A stretch of DNA of 64,000 bases. It comes from Molossus alvarezi. Lineage: Eukaryota > Chordata > Mammalia > Chiroptera > Molossidae. This document shows positions 23,402-36,120 of this stretch, piece by piece. How positions within the stretch are numbered: position 1 is the stretch's first letter; each line of letters begins with the position of its first letter. The translations under genes were made by a program, and so were the position numbers. The stretch spans positions 58,985,001 through 59,049,000 of the forward strand of contig CM073887.1 in assembly GCA_037176705.1 (NCBI GenBank), written 5' to 3'. Below the pieces are notes generated by a model. That model was not told the DNA's origin, made no database searches, and saw only the letters and a list, made by a program, of their open reading frames with translations.

Positions 23402-25804
23402 AAAGCATATTATAATTTTATTTGCGTCTACTCCATTAGATGCACCAGTATTTTCAAAGATTTATGTAAGTTTTGAGTAGTTTTGTCTTCCTATTAATTA
23501 AAATAGGAATTAATTATCCTTATGCCTAAGCAAAATTATAGCATTTAAATTTTCAAGGCTCTCTAGGGGCATGCACATTAAAGAAACTGACCTAAAATGT
23601 AAAATCTACCTGGGAGCTCAAATATACCCATCTCATATCTTGAGGATTTCTTGCCTAAAAGGAACAAATAATCTGTTTGGTTCCAGAATTTCTTGCCTTA
23701 CTCCTATGTATCTCTCAATCAACTTATATTTTCAAAGCCCAAGAGCTAAAAATCTTACACACTCACCCAGAAAATATCACAAACTGCTACGGAAAACTAG
23801 AGTTCTAAGCTTCAGTATATAATATTATGAGTATCCAAAGAAAGAAATGCAAATCTTTGACTCAGGTAAGATAAGCCACCTGCTTCCCCACAGTTCAGAA
23901 GAAAACCCACATTCTCAAGCTTCCAGTCCCTATGTTGGGATACAACTCTTAAAGTGGATCAGTCTCTGATGATGGAGGTATGGGGGACACCTGAGCACCC
24001 ACAGGAATGTTCTCTGGGAGCTCTGCCTGCCTCTCTCCTGAGGTAATAATGGAAAGGCTGTCTCTCTCAGGCTTTAATTCTCACAAGCAAGGAAACACTT
24101 AACCAGATTCAATTTGAGGTCCTCACTCCCACCCCAAAACTCCCAAATTCATAAATCCTTGTCTGGAAGACAACTGACCTTCACAGACTTTCTCAATGTA
24201 CACAAATTACTCTGAGAGCATCTACACTGTGGATGCAATGCTCAAGCCTATACCTAGAATCAAGCCCAAGGAAATCACAGTTACAACCTTAGAAGGTATA
24301 TCTGCCCCATCCCACCCTGTCCTCTCCCCATCCCTATCCCCAGCTTTCCAGGGCAGTAGCTTCTCCCAGAATAAAGGCTCCTTCCCTGGTGAGTGTGAGT
24401 AGGTAGGACACCTGCAAGGGGAGGCTTCCGAGGAAGAACTAACTGGGCCTTAAAGTAGTTCCCTTTTAGGCTCAAGCACACCTTAGCTTAGAAGACACTC
24501 ACCTTAGGCTTCTGCTTCCCATCCAGTGCTCTGGACACCAATATTTTAAACACACACACTCGGTATTTAAACAATCCAATAAAATCACATAAACCCAATG
24601 TTTAAGTGTAAAGGATGGGAGAAAACTGTAAGGCATTTTTTTCTGGTTCAACAAGAAAATCTGCAAATATCTATTCCCTTCAGAAAATAAATGTTAATTA
24701 TTATTTCCATGGCAAGCAACTGTTTGGAAAATGATTATACTAAACTCGTCTAGGTGCTGCAAGTCTAAGCCCTGATTCTGCATTTGAAATCAACCAAAAG
24801 AACAGATCTCAGAATGTTTTTACACTTTCTCATGGGGGGGGAGGGGCAGGAAGGAGACAAAAATTTTAACAAAAGGATGTAATAATGGAATTTATTTTTT
24901 CTGAAATTTACCTTTTCCTTGGAAATGTTTTATAGTCTTTCAAGATCTATTGATTAAATACATTTATATTTATTGAAAAAAAAGAAAAAAAAGGACACTT
25001 AAAGTGAATAAACCACAAACTCAGAGATAGGCAGCGCTTGACCTGGAACCGTGATGTAAAGAACAGATCATCCAGTAAAGTTTCCAAACAGGGACACCCA
25101 TAGGATGTCTGTGCCCAGGAAAAATTCTGGGGGGACAGGCACAAGGCTTTTTACACAACCCAATTAGGTGGTTTATTCCTAGATTTCCTCTTTCATAAAA
25201 CATTCACAGGAAAAAAAAATGTAAAAAGAAAACCATCCATGGCTGTGTGGAGAAATGATATACAATTAAAATACTGCGTAGGGTGAAATGCACCACGGAG
25301 AACAAATAGTTAATAATGATGCTGTGAACTAGAGAGGGGAAAATGGCGTTTGGGAATGTGAGGAAAGATCTGGAAATTTAGGGATTTACTGCCAGTCCCA
25401 GAAAGACCTAGGTTGGGGTACAGGGTCATGGATTTGAGGTCCTGCTCCCCAATCATTTGTAAAACTCAGGAGAAAATGGGTCCTCCTGGGGAGAAAAAGA
25501 GGGGCTGGGGACCACAGAGACCACAGCTCTTCCACGTAGGAACCCTGGAGACCCAGTCATGATTGTCTCCTGATGATCCTCCCTGTGGTCACCGAACATT
25601 CTGGGGGAGACGCAGCCAGTGACCAGAGAAAACACCTGGGGTCTGTCTAGTCGCCGGCCAAATCCCCATGCTGCGTGCCGCGCCCCTCGCGGACTCGTGC
25701 CCCCAAAACTCTGGGCTGTTCTCCGGAAGGCCGGGTCCAGCCACGCTTGTTCCACTAACCCCCTCCTCCTTCCCTGTCTTCCAACAGCCCGCCCACGCAC
25801 TCAC

Positions 25805-26000
25805 CATTTCTCGACTTCGGGGGTTTCCCTGTTGTCCACCCTGTGGCTACTGCAACAAGTGCTGGTCACAGCGACAGAGGATGTGGCAGAGCTACTTGGG
25901 GCCTTTAAGAGTAGCGAGAAAAGATCCGGAGCAGACCGCAAGAGAAGCGATGAACCCGCAGTCCACGCTGTCATCAGAGCTCCGCCCTCACGTACGTTAC
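25805..26000 (-). CDS. KRAB zinc-finger gene exon 1 (5'UTR plus ATG), copy B
   Basis: On the minus strand the exon ends GAAATG at 25805 with donor GTGAGTGCGT. The start codon ATG (25807-25805) is the last codon of the exon, so only Met is coded here and exon 2 begins in phase 0. The rest is 5'UTR; its 5' limit is approximate. It is homologous to copies A and C and is the only copy of the three with complete downstream exons in the window. Intron 1 is about 8.4 kb. Confidence 0.85.
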
Positions 26001-26075
26001 TGGAGACTCCCCTGATTGGACAATTCGAAAGGTCCCGCCCCCTCCTGCCTGAGTGACAGCAGGCTGGAGGTCACG
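25985..26075 (-). promoter_or_regulatory. KRAB zinc-finger promoter, copy B
   Basis: On the minus strand GGGGGCGGGACCTTTC is followed by the CCAAT box TTGTCCAATCAGG (complement near 26011-26023). The same GC-box/CCAAT arrangement occurs at copies A and C. No TATA box, as usual for these genes. Confidence 0.65.
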
Positions 26076-26934
26076 TCTTTGAGCCGTCCTTGTCTGACCA
26101 CTGAGTCTGCACCAGTCCTTTAACCATAAGGTTGTCAGGCCACTCACGACCCTTCTTCATAAACAGAGACACTTAAAAGTGACCACTTTATATGTAACGA
26201 TGACTCTAGCACCATTTTGATCACTGAACATTTCCAGCAGGGAGAAGTCCTCCCTCCCCTCCCCACCCACACTCATTTGGTACTTTGAAGAATCCTGTGG
26301 TCACAGGGGCACTTGACTCTGGAGGGAAGTTTGAGCCCACAGTCCTAGACCAGGCCCCAAGCCTCAGATGCCAGCAAGTGTGAAACATATGAGGTGACAA
26401 CATAAGAAACAAACCTGTGAAGATTTTTGTCAGTTTATTTTAGCTAAACTGTTAACAATTGCTGGGAAGCACAATCTCAACAGACTGAGCTAATGCTCCA
26501 GAGAATGGCAGTTTTGCACCTTATTTTATGCATTATAATCAAAAGAGAAGACATAAGTGGGTTATACGAAATTCACTGGTGATAGATTAGGTAGGTGGGA
26601 GGAAGCAAAGTGGTGGTGGTGAAGTAAATCTCTGGGATTGGACAAAAAGTAAAATGACAGACATATACATATTTTACATAGGTGGGTACAGGATAGTTAA
26701 TAGTGAACAATTAACAAGACAAAAACAACAATGAGAGGATTTATAGTCTCTGGGGTGCATTGGTTGTGGAAAAAGGTAAGTTACCCTGGCATTCCAAAGG
26801 TATGTTATCCTAGATGCAAAAGACATTAGACAGGCTTAGCTAAAGTAAAGACTGACTTTCATCAGGGAAGATTCTAGCCTAGGATATGACTACCTGCCAT
26901 GAACTGCCTTTGGTTAAAAAGTTTTAATTTCAGT
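26076..26934. other. Upstream flank of the zinc-finger gene, nothing recognised
   Basis: About 860 bp without recognisable genes or repeats. Confidence 0.4.
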
Positions 26935-27127
26935 GTGGCTGGTGTGGTTCAGTGGATTGAGCATCCAATGAATGGACTGGGAAGTCCCAGTTAGATTCCT
27001 GGTCAGGGCACATGCTCAGATTGCAGGCTCAAACCCCCATGAGGGGCATGCAGGAAGCAGCCAATCGATGTCTCTCTCTCACATTGATGTTTCTATCTCT
27101 CTTCCTCTCTCTCTAAAAAAAAAAATT
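26935..27127 (+). repeat. tRNA-derived SINE (older type)
   Basis: Head 'ggtgtggttcagtggattgagc', (TC)n and A-rich tail. Flanked by the repeated string AAGTTTTAATTTCAG (about 26920-26934 and 27160-27174). Confidence 0.75.
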
Positions 27128-27317
27128 CAATAAGAACAAAAAAAGAAAATGACTTAAAAAAAGTTTTAATTTCAGACCATCTTTTGTGGTTATTTTAGGT
27201 TTCTGAGTTTGCAAGGCTGCCATGAAGGCCTTCCCTGAGCTAGTCAGGTTAGCATGTGGCCCCTTTTCGTTCACAGAGGCAAAGTAACCAAGGGAAAACC
27301 TTTTCAAGGAACTTTTA

Positions 27318-27584
27318 TTTATTTTATTTATTTATTTATTTATTTATCCTCACCCGAGGACATTTTTCCATTTTTTGTTCAGGTAGAGTGGGAGGGAGAG
27401 AGAGGAACAGAGAGAGAGAGAGAAACATCGATGTGAAGGGACACATTGAGTGGCTGCCACCCGCACAACCAACCAGGGCCGGGGACAAACTGCAACCGAG
27501 GTACGCGCCCTTAGTGGGAACCGAACCCGGGTCTCTCAGGACCGCAGGCTGACGCTCTAACCGCTGAGCCAAACTGGCCAGGGC
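27318..27584 (-). repeat. VES SINE
   Basis: Minus-strand VES SINE with (TTTA)n tail and 13-bp duplication CAAGGAACTTTTA (27305-27317 and 27585-27597). Confidence 0.9.
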
Positions 27585-27879
27585 TCAAGGAACTTTTAAT
27601 ACTCATTCTTTGAAAGGTCAAAGGAGGCAAAACTGAAAGAACACTGCTTAGTGAAAAATAATAGATGGCAAAGGTATGAAGAATAAAGAATCAGGTTAGT
27701 GGTCATCTATGGGGCAGGACAGAAATGAGTCAGGGATGGGAACATCTGGAGACCCTCACCACTGCCCTCTGGTCATTTATGAATCTTAATGATGACTCCT
27801 AGGTGTTTGTACTGTTATTACTAAGTTTTACCATAATTCAGTTGGTACAATCTTTTCTAAATATATATTTATATATATA

Positions 27880-28088
27880 TAAATTTTTTTCTTTGTTGAT
27901 TTTAGAGAGAGAGGAACAGAGAGAATGATAGAAACATCGATGAGAGAGAACACTGATTGGCTGCCTCCAGCATGCCCCCTACTGGGGATCAGGCCCACAA
28001 TCTGGGCACATGCCCTGATCGGGAATCGAACTTACAGCCTCTTGGTGCATGGGTTGATGCTCAAGCACTAAACCACATTGGCTGGGCA
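27880..28088 (-). repeat. tRNA-derived SINE (older type)
   Basis: Minus-strand SINE with typical head ('tggtttagtgcttgagc' on the complement) and CT-rich 3' part. Confidence 0.75.
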
Positions 28089-28479
28089 TTTTCTGAATAT
28101 ATTTGATGATAAAATTAAGAAGTAATTAAGGTTGGAAAAGAACATAATTTGTATATGTTGGTTTGCTCTGTAAAGTTGCAATCTGAGTTTTCATTGGTGA
28201 TTTTGGCAGCAAAAATTGGTAACAAGCCAAGTGTCTATTTAAAAAGAATGGTTTACATAAATTCATCATCATATGTAATTTTAAAAACAAAGGGTATTGC
28301 TGTGAAAATATCTGGAGGATTTATGAATAGAACAAATAAACAAAGTGTATTGCAATATGTATATATTATCATCTTACGTTTGCTATAACCAGCATTGAAA
28401 GGTGGACCCATGACCCCATCCAAAGTTTGGTTGAATAGTTGAGATCAACATACACCACCAGGAATGTATAAAAAGGTTT

Positions 28480-28790
28480 ATGATTTCCATAATTGAGGTC
28501 TCTAGGGAGAGCAGGGCAGACCTCTCAAGCGGGTGGGAAATGGCTTAAAAGAGCAAGGAAAGGAGCCTGGACTGGGTTTTTTATGGAGGTTAGGGTGGGC
28601 TAGGGTGAGAGTTCACACACAGACACACAGGGGGCTTTCATGGACTGAATATCTTGTCAGCACCAAAGGAGTGAGGAGCCAGGCTTTTATATCACCGTGC
28701 ACAGACAAGGGGCCCAAAACAGAAGAAGGAGGGTTTAGGCTTTCAAGTAATCAGCTGTCAGGTGACAGAAAATATACACCTTAAAGATAT
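28480..28790. repeat. Third fragment of the zinc-finger paralogous block
   Basis: The segment around 28495-28640 ('gagcaaggaaaggagcctgg') matches 22255-22370 and 39890-39970. Confidence 0.5.
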
Positions 28791-28924
28791 TACAGGTTTA
28801 ATTCCAGACCAGCACAATAAGTGAGTATTACAATGGAGTGAGTTGGAATCTTTTTACTGGTTGAGGGTCTTGCCTTCAATTGGGAAAAAAATGCAACATA
28901 AGTCAAGTGCAACAAAGTGAGGTC

Positions 28925-29640
28925 TGCCTGTATATTGGTCTCTGACCCTAATCCCTGATAGGAAGTTCATAAAACCCTTGTAAATGCCTAAGTGATGAGA
29001 GTACTAGGAGCATCTTTTGTTCTAATGAGCAGACTCCTGCATGCGGACTGTCACCAGAAGACCAAGCCATGACTTGGGGCTTGGAATTTTCAGCTAACTC
29101 ATTCTGTCCTCCAGAGAGGGAAGAAGGGATGAAAATGGAGTCAATAAATTGACTGTGTGAGGAAGACTGCACATTCCCCATATTGTGGGGTTCGGAGAGC
29201 TGGGTTGATGGGACCATCCACGTACCAGAAAGGTGACACATGGAAATTCACAGGGACCATCACAGAGCTCACCAATAGTACATTTTCATCAATTTATCTA
29301 TCTGTATCCTTTAATAAACTGGTAAACTTAAGTGTTCCTTGGAGTTCTGTAAGCACGTTAGCAAATAAATCTAACCCAAGGACTGGGGGTATCTAGGAAC
29401 CTCTGATTTGTAGCCAAGTCAGACAGAAGTGAGTCTGATCCTTCCAACATTGACATCTGAATTGGGGGTGGGGTGGGTGGGGCAGTCTCCTGGGACTGAG
29501 ACCTTAACCTTTAGGATGTGACACTATCTCCAGGAAGACAGTGTCATGATTAAGTTGTAGGACACCAGCTGGTGTCACAGATAACTGCTTGTTGTGGGAG
29601 AAAAAACCTTACACATTTGGTGACGGGAAGTGTCAGAACT
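28925..29640 (+). repeat. Old LTR-like mammalian repeat
   Basis: Shares blocks with 7915-8620 of arm A (for example 'aataaactggtaa' and 'ggaacctctgatttgtag'). Its end coincides with the inner edge of inverted-repeat arm B at about 29626. Confidence 0.4.
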
Positions 29641-29841
29641 GAAGTGTTCTGAGTAAAAGTAGAGGGAAGAAGTGAGTTTTCTCTATGCAGGAGGAATACT
29701 GTTTGTTCTAACATACCAGGAGTCACACACTAAAACATGGAGTCAGAGACCTCTAGTTCTTCATCTGCATTGTAAGAGGCTAAAGTGACATTCTCATCTT
29801 CAGCAGAAAAAAGCAAACAAAATCAATAACTCCTCTTAGAG

Positions 29842-30033
29842 CAGTGGTTCTCAAACTGTGGGTCGTGACCCCTTTGGGGGTCGAATGACCCTTACACAGG
29901 GGTCGCCTAAGACATAACAGTAGCAAAATTACAGTTATGAAGTAGCAACAAAAATAATTTTATGGTTGGGGGTCAACACACCATGAGGAACTGTATTAAA
30001 GGGTGGTGGCATTAGGAAGGTTGAGAACCACTG
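29842..30033 (-). mobile_element. SPIN-type hAT MITE, arm B
   Basis: Mirror copy of 11138-11329, with the same 8-bp duplication in complement form (TCTTAGAG at 29834-29841 and 30034-30041). Confidence 0.85.
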
Positions 30034-30135
30034 TCTTAGAGCTATCAAAGAATTGAGGTCACAGGGAAAACTGCTGTCTCCAAATTGGAGAGACAGGAAA
30101 ATAGACATTCTGAAATGTGCCCACAATATTCTGTT

Positions 30136-32289
30136 GTTGTTCTTTTCAAAAATCTTTATTGTTGAATGTATTACAGATGTTCCTCATTTTTCCCCCATTG
30201 ACCCCCTCCTCCCCACTCTCGCCCCGCTCCTGCCTTTTCCCACACTGTTGTCTGTGTCCATTGGTTATGCATATAAGTTCTTTGGTTTATTTCTTCCCAC
30301 CCCCGAACCCCCTTCTCTTTGAGGTTTGTCAGTCTAGCAACCAATTTGTTCTTCTTAATCCCTTCACCTTTTTCACCCATTCCCCCAACCCCCTCCCATC
30401 TGGCAACCAACAAAATGTTCTCTGTATCTATGAGAATGTTTCTGTTCTGCCTGTTCATTTGGTTTGTAGATTCCATTGTCAACAGATAGTATTCATTGCC
30501 ATTTTGTTTGTTCATATAGTTTATCTACTTTTTCTTCAAAAAGACCCTTCAACATTTCATATAATAATGGTTTGGTAGTGATGAACTCCTTTAACTTTTT
30601 CTTGTCTGGGAAAGTCTTTATATGGCCATCGATTCTAAATGACAGCTTTGCAGGATAGCGTAATCTTGGTTGTAGGTTCTTGCTTTTCATCACTCTGAAT
30701 ATTTCTTGCCACTCCCTTCTGGCCTGCAAAGTTTCTTTTGAGAAATCAGCTGACAGTCTTATGGCAACTCCCTTGTAGGTAAGTAACTGCTTTTCTCTTG
30801 CTGCTTTTAAGATTCTCTCTCTGTGTTGAACCTTTTGCATTTTGATGATGATGTGTCTTGGTGTGGGCCTCTTGGGGTTCATCATGTTTGGGACTCTCTG
30901 TGCTTCCTAGACTTGTATGTCTGTTTCCTTCACCAAGTTAGGGAAGTTTTCTGCCATTATTGTTTCAAATAAGTTTTTTATTTCTTCTTCTCTCTCTTCT
31001 CCTTCTGGCACAACCAAGATGCGAATGTTGGCACGCTTGAAGTTGTCCCAGAGGCTCCTAACACTCTCCTCATTTTTCTGGATTCTTTTTTCTTTTTGCT
31101 GTTCTGATTGGGTGTTTTTTGCTTCCTTATATTCCAAATCGATGGTTTGCTTCTTGGCTTTACCTACTCTACTACTGAATCTGTGTAAATTATTATTTAT
31201 TTCAGTTAGTGTCTCCTTCATTTCTGACTGTGCTTCCTTCATTTCTGACTGGTCCTTTTTTATGCTCTTGAGGCCCTCACTAAGTTCACTGAGGTTCTCA
31301 CTAAGTTCATTGAGTATCCTTATAAGCAGTATTTTGAACTCAGCATCTGTTAGGTTGCTTATCTCCATTTCGCTTAGTTCTTTTCCTGGAGATTTTTTCG
31401 GTTCTTTCATTTGGGACCTGTTTCTTTGTCTCCTATTTTGGCTGCCTCCCTGTGTTTGTTTCTATGTATTACTTAACGAGCGGCATGGGTCTAGCTGAGA
31501 CCAGATGCTGCTTGTTTGAAAGAATTTAGGAAAACCTGAAGCAGGATCCAAGACAGGCCAATCCTATGGCTAAGCAACTGGCAACAGCTTGGGTGGGCCT
31601 GGAAGTTGGGTGGGGCGGGGCCTCAGGGAATCACCAGGGCAGGGCAACCAGTATGAGCCAGGTTGCTGGAGTCCCAGATATGGCAGCTGTCGGCTGCCCC
31701 AGGGCAGGGCTCACCAAAGGAACAAAGGACTCTGACAGCACGTTTGTCCCAGAGAAGCCCCCTCTCCAGCCCTCGCTCCAGTGCCAAACAGCTCAGTTCT
31801 TCCCTTTATGTCTCTGGCGCCCTCAAGCTGCCTCCTCTCTAAGCTTAGAGGGAGTGAGTCCAATAATTCCGTGTGCGGGCCCTTTAAGAGGAGCTGCCTG
31901 GGGCTCCAACCACTTCAGCCTCCCTGAGCCTCAGTTCCCGCTGGTTTTTCCAGCCAGCGGTTATGGGGATTCTCTTCCTGGCACTGGAACCCTGAGCGGG
32001 GCCCCTGGTGTGGTATGGGGACCGCTCAGTCCTCAGAGAGTACCTTCCCAGCCAAGGTGTCCTCCTGATTTATATCCGCCACACGTGGGTGTGGGACTAG
32101 CCCATCTGCCTCTGCCCCTCCTACCAGTCTCGATGTGGCTGCTTTAATTCCGTAGTTGTAGGACTTCCATTCAACTCAATTTCAGGCAGTTTTGAATGAC
32201 AATTGTTCTGTAGTTCAGTTGTAACTTTGATGTGGTTGTGGGAGGACGCGATACTGTGTTTACCTACGCCGCCATCTTGACCGGAAGTC
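30136..32289 (-). mobile_element. Full-length HAL1, arm B copy
   Basis: Inverted copy of HAL1 copy 2 with the same ends and target-site duplication. It was carried by the inverted duplication, not by an independent insertion. Confidence 0.88.
30493..31410 (-). pseudogene. HAL1 ORF1, arm B copy, one nonsense codon
   Basis: Same frame and same in-frame TAG (30907-30909) as arm A. It differs from arm A by about six bases in a 60-bp patch in the RRM-like region (30959-31017), where arm B looks closer to the other HAL1 copies in the window. Confidence 0.78.
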
Positions 32290-33825
32290 TATTCTGTTCT
32301 TCTTAACAAGGCCTGTCCTCAAAGATTCTGTTTCACCAGAGCTGAACTGACCAGGGTTTTACCAGAGCCAAACTGACATGGGTACAGCAACTGCCAACTT
32401 AACTCCCCTCCAGCCTTTCTGCCTGACTGAACATGAGGCTGGGGATGCAGACTCAGAAACACTTGTGAGGTTCACAGGCTATTTTTTCCCCCTGAGAGCA
32501 GATATGTGGTGTGCTTTCCAAACCATTTCTCCACCTCCCCGACACTGGGTGGCCTACAGTTCAATTCTACCACTAACCAGACTTAACATCAGACTCCACA
32601 GCTTAAGGGCTGAATCCCACAAACAGCCCACGTGTGAGATGCCAGATGCCAGCTGCAAATGGGGCTCAGGCCATACATACTTCTCCATAGCCAACTACAA
32701 ATTCACAGGTTCCCAGAACACCCCTCATGTTCGTTAATATGCTAAAACTACTATCAGAACTAACCAAAGTGCTTTACTATTATCAGTTTATCGTAAAGCA
32801 TGAGTCAAATGGAACCGCCAAATGGAAAGGGTACTCAGGGCAAAGTGAGGGTGGGGAGGGTAGGAGCTTCCATGCACTGTCCAGGTGTGACACACTCCCA
32901 GCACACTGATGTGTTCACCAATCAGATCTCTGAAGCCCAAGGTTTAGGAGTTCAATAGGGTTTCCTTACCTAGGCACAACTGATTAAATCATTGCCCAGT
33001 GGTGAATAACTCAATAACCTTCTCCTGTCCCCAGAGTTTAGGGCTGGGCTGAAAGTCCTAAGTCTCTAACCAAAGCTTGTTCTTCCTGGTGAGCAATCCC
33101 CATCCTGAAGCCACTGAGGGGCCTGTGAACAGTCACCTCATTACAACATAAGATGCTCCTATCACCCTTATCACTCTGATAGTCCAAGAGCTTTAGGGAG
33201 GTCTTTGCTAGGAACCATATAACATCTTTCTATTATACCACAGAAGGTCCAGGACACGAGCTCATTAAAATACTGAGACCAAATCACAGGACTACAGAAC
33301 ACTTCCTCTCCACCCACAACACAGCACTACAGCACCAACACTCCTGTTGAACAACAGTGGAATACACTGAAAGAACTGTTTCAGAACTTGTTTCAGAAGC
33401 TTCTGGAGAAACCTAAACATGACATTGAGGCAAAGTCTGAGGATATCTGCCTAAAATAGTTACAGCAAATAGTAAACACAGCCTAAACCCCAGATAATCA
33501 TAAAACCTCACACTAAAAACCTACTTTCCTCAGTTCCTTCTTCACAGTACCTCATGTCCAGCATTCAACCAAATATTAAAAGGCATGCTGAAAATTCAAA
33601 CACAGAGTGTTAAGAGATAGAACAGGCAAGAGAACATAATTCAGATGTAGCAACTTGTTAGAAGGATCAGACCAGAAATGTAAAGCAACCATGATTAATG
33701 TGCTAAGCGCTCTAATGGAACTAGTGGACAACATGTGAGAACAGAGAGGTAATGTGAGCAGAGATGGAAACCCTAAGAAATAACAAAATGGGAAATGCAA
33801 GCAAAAAACCCCAAATCAGCCCTGG

Positions 33826-33985
33826 CCGGTTTAGCTTAGTGTTTAGAGTGTTGGCCCAAAGGCGAAATAGTTGCGGGTTCGATTCCTGGGTAAGGGCACC
33901 TACCTGGCTTTCTCCCTTCCTTCCTCTCACTCTATCTAAACATCAATGGAAAAATTATCCTTGGGTGAGGATTTAAAAAAGAACT
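33826..33985 (+). repeat. VES SINE at outer edge of arm B, internally deleted
   Basis: Partner of the SINE at 7124-7346, lacking about 65 bp of the middle. TSDs not clear because the arm boundary lies here. Confidence 0.75.
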
Positions 33986-34570
33986 GTTCAAAGAACAGAA
34001 CACAGAAAAAGAATTCCTTAGGGGTGGGGGACAATGAAAGCTCAGGGGAAATGTGAGAGGAAATATGCAGTGAGCTTGAGGAAATGTGAATATACCCTTC
34101 TAAAACTAAATGCACAGAAATGAAAAGAAGAAAATGGAAAAAACAAAAACCCAAGAACTTTGGGACAATTACAAAAGGTGCAACATTCACATAATGGGAT
34201 TGCTTGAGGAGAATTATAAACAGTAAATAAGTGAAGCAATGATGACTGAGAGTTTCTCAAATTAATGGCAGACACCAACCACATACCCAGAAAGCTCAGA
34301 GGTCACCAAACAAGATAACAACAACAACAAAATGCACACCTAGAAGTATCGTATTCACACCTGAGAAAAATCAAATCAAAGATGAAGAAAACACCTTGAA
34401 AGAAGCTGGGGAGAGGGAACCTTATTTATAGAGAAGCAAGAATAAGAATGAACTCAGACTTCTTTTTACAAACTATGCAAACAGGAAAATAATCTGTGAA
34501 ATAAAGTGTTGAAAGAAACACCACCCAAGAATTCTGTGTGGAGCCAAATTATTTTTTAAGAGTAAGGGAG

Positions 34571-34815
34571 AGCCCTGGCTGGTTTGGCTCAGCGGTTAGA
34601 GCGTCGGCCCGCGGACCAGAGCATCCCAGGCTTGGTATCCACTAAGGGCATGTGTCTTGGTTGCAGTTTGTCCCTGGCCCCGGTTGAGGTTGTATGGGTG
34701 GCAACCACTCGATGTGTCTCTTCTCAAGTTGATGTTTCTCTCTCTCTCTTCCTCTCTCTCTCCCTCCTGCTCTATCTGAAGATGAATGCAAAAATGTCCT
34801 TGGTTGAGGGTAAAA
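34571..34815 (+). repeat. VES SINE
   Basis: Complete VES SINE with tRNA-like head ('ggctcagcggttagagcgtcgg'), (TC)n and A-rich end. Confidence 0.88.
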
Positions 34816-35143
34816 AAAAGAAAAAATGTAAGAGAATTTTAAGAGCTGACTGGATGAATCAAACGGAAGAATCTGAATTTGAAGACTGGTCATTTGAAAT
34901 TACTCAGAGGAAGAAAAAAGAAAAAAGAATGAAAAGAAATAAAGAAAGCTTATGTGATTTAGAGGATACCAGCCGAAGAAGAAATAATATATACATTATA
35001 GAAATCCTAGAGGAGGAGGGAAGGCTAGAAACCTTACTTAAAGAAATATTGGGGGTGGGAGGAATCAGTGGGGGGAAAAAGGAGAAACATCTGTAATGAA
35101 AATAAATAAATTAATTAAAAAAAAAAAGAAATAATGGCTGGGC

Positions 35144-35299
35144 CCTGGCCAGTTTGGTTCAGTGATTAGAGCGTTGGCCGGTGGACCATTGAGTCTCAGG
35201 TTTGATATCAGCCAAGGGCACGTACCTCAGTTGTGGTTCGTCCCTGGCCCTGGTTGGGGTCCTGAGAGGCAACCAGTAGATGTGTCCCTCTCGCGTAGA

Positions 35300-35339
<40 letters not shown>

Positions 35340-35387
35340 CCTCCCTTTCTCTCCCTCTCACTCTATCAGAAGATAAATAGGAAAAAA
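35144..35387 (+). repeat. VES SINE
   Basis: Head, (TC)n at 35306-35337 and A-rich tail. Target duplication AGAAATAATGGCTGG on both sides. Confidence 0.9.
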
Positions 35388-36120
35388 AAAAAGAAATAAT
35401 GGCTGGAACTTCCCAAATTTTGGAATAGATATGGACATCCAACTACATGAAGCTCAAAGATTCTGAAACAGGTTGAATCTAAAGAAGACTTCACAAAAAA
35501 CGTTTTAATCAAAATATCACAAATAAAAAAGAGAGAATTTTGAAAGTAGCAGGAGGAAATGACTGGTCACTTACAAGGGAATCCCAGTTAGCCTATTAAT
35601 GAACTTCTCAGCAGAAACCCCGAGGACATGAGGGAGGGGCATGATATACACAAAGTGTTGAAAGAATGAAACTACTAACAAGAATGCTTTACTCAACAAA
35701 ACTGTCCTTCAGAAATGAAAGAAGAGAAAGACTTTTGCAAACAAAACCTGAGGGAGTTCATTAAACTACACCTGCCTTACAGGAAATGCTACAGGGATTT
35801 TCAAACTGAAATGAAAGATTGCTAATTAGTAACATGAACATATATGAAAGTGTAAAACTAATTGGTCCAAGAAACTAAATAAGAATTATTTGTTTAAAAA
35901 TATAAACCAACTAGACAAAACTTTAGCTGGGCTAAGAAAAAGACAAAAGATTAAAATTAATAAAATCAGAACTAAAAAGGAGAAATTAAAACTGAGACCA
36001 CCGAAATACAAAGGGTCATAAGAGATCACTATGAAAAATTATTTGCCAACAAATGTGAGAACCTAGTGATATTGTATACATTAAAAAAAATTTTTAAAAA
36101 AAATTTTTTAAACTCATCTA

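Larger units (their letters stand above)
22000..25450 (-). repeat. Zinc-finger intron-1 block B, paralogous to 39640-48540
   Basis: Several segments match the copy C side in the same order: 22000-22090 with 39675-39790, 22260-22560 with 39890-40660, 22970-23160 with 45650-45840, 23560-23900 with 46040-46360, 24190-24480 with 47220-47500, and 24940-25200 with 48220-48490. The other side has been expanded by a twin-primed L1, a solo LTR and SINEs. This marks an old direct duplication of a zinc-finger gene's 5' half. Confidence 0.7.
29626..33826 (-). repeat. Arm B of the 4.2-kb inverted repeat
   Basis: Reverse complement of 7345-11545 (coordinate sum 41171). It contains the SPIN element (29842-30033), HAL1 (30136-32289) and ancient repeat sequence (32550-33826). 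Over 99% identical to arm A by eye. Confidence 0.93.
33990..36072 (+). repeat. Ancient L1/HAL1 fragments (ORF1 and start of ORF2)
   Basis: 33990-34560 and 34816-35900 each translate, with many stops, to L1 ORF1p-like sequence, and 35930-36070 to ORF2-like sequence. Interrupted by SINEs (34571-34815, 35144-35388) and a ~70-bp L1 tail (35047-35118, duplication AAAGAAATA). The ORF2 part resumes at 39270-39612 after a HAL1 insertion. Confidence 0.6.

Noticed and set aside
25619..26056. 145-codon plus-strand frame across the zinc-finger promoter
   Set aside because: Antisense to exon 1 and GC-rich promoter; no domain and no paralogue frame in copies A or C.
34584..35096. 170-codon plus-strand open frame
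   Set aside because: Fusion of a SINE with an old L1 ORF1 fragment; no start context and both parts are repeats.
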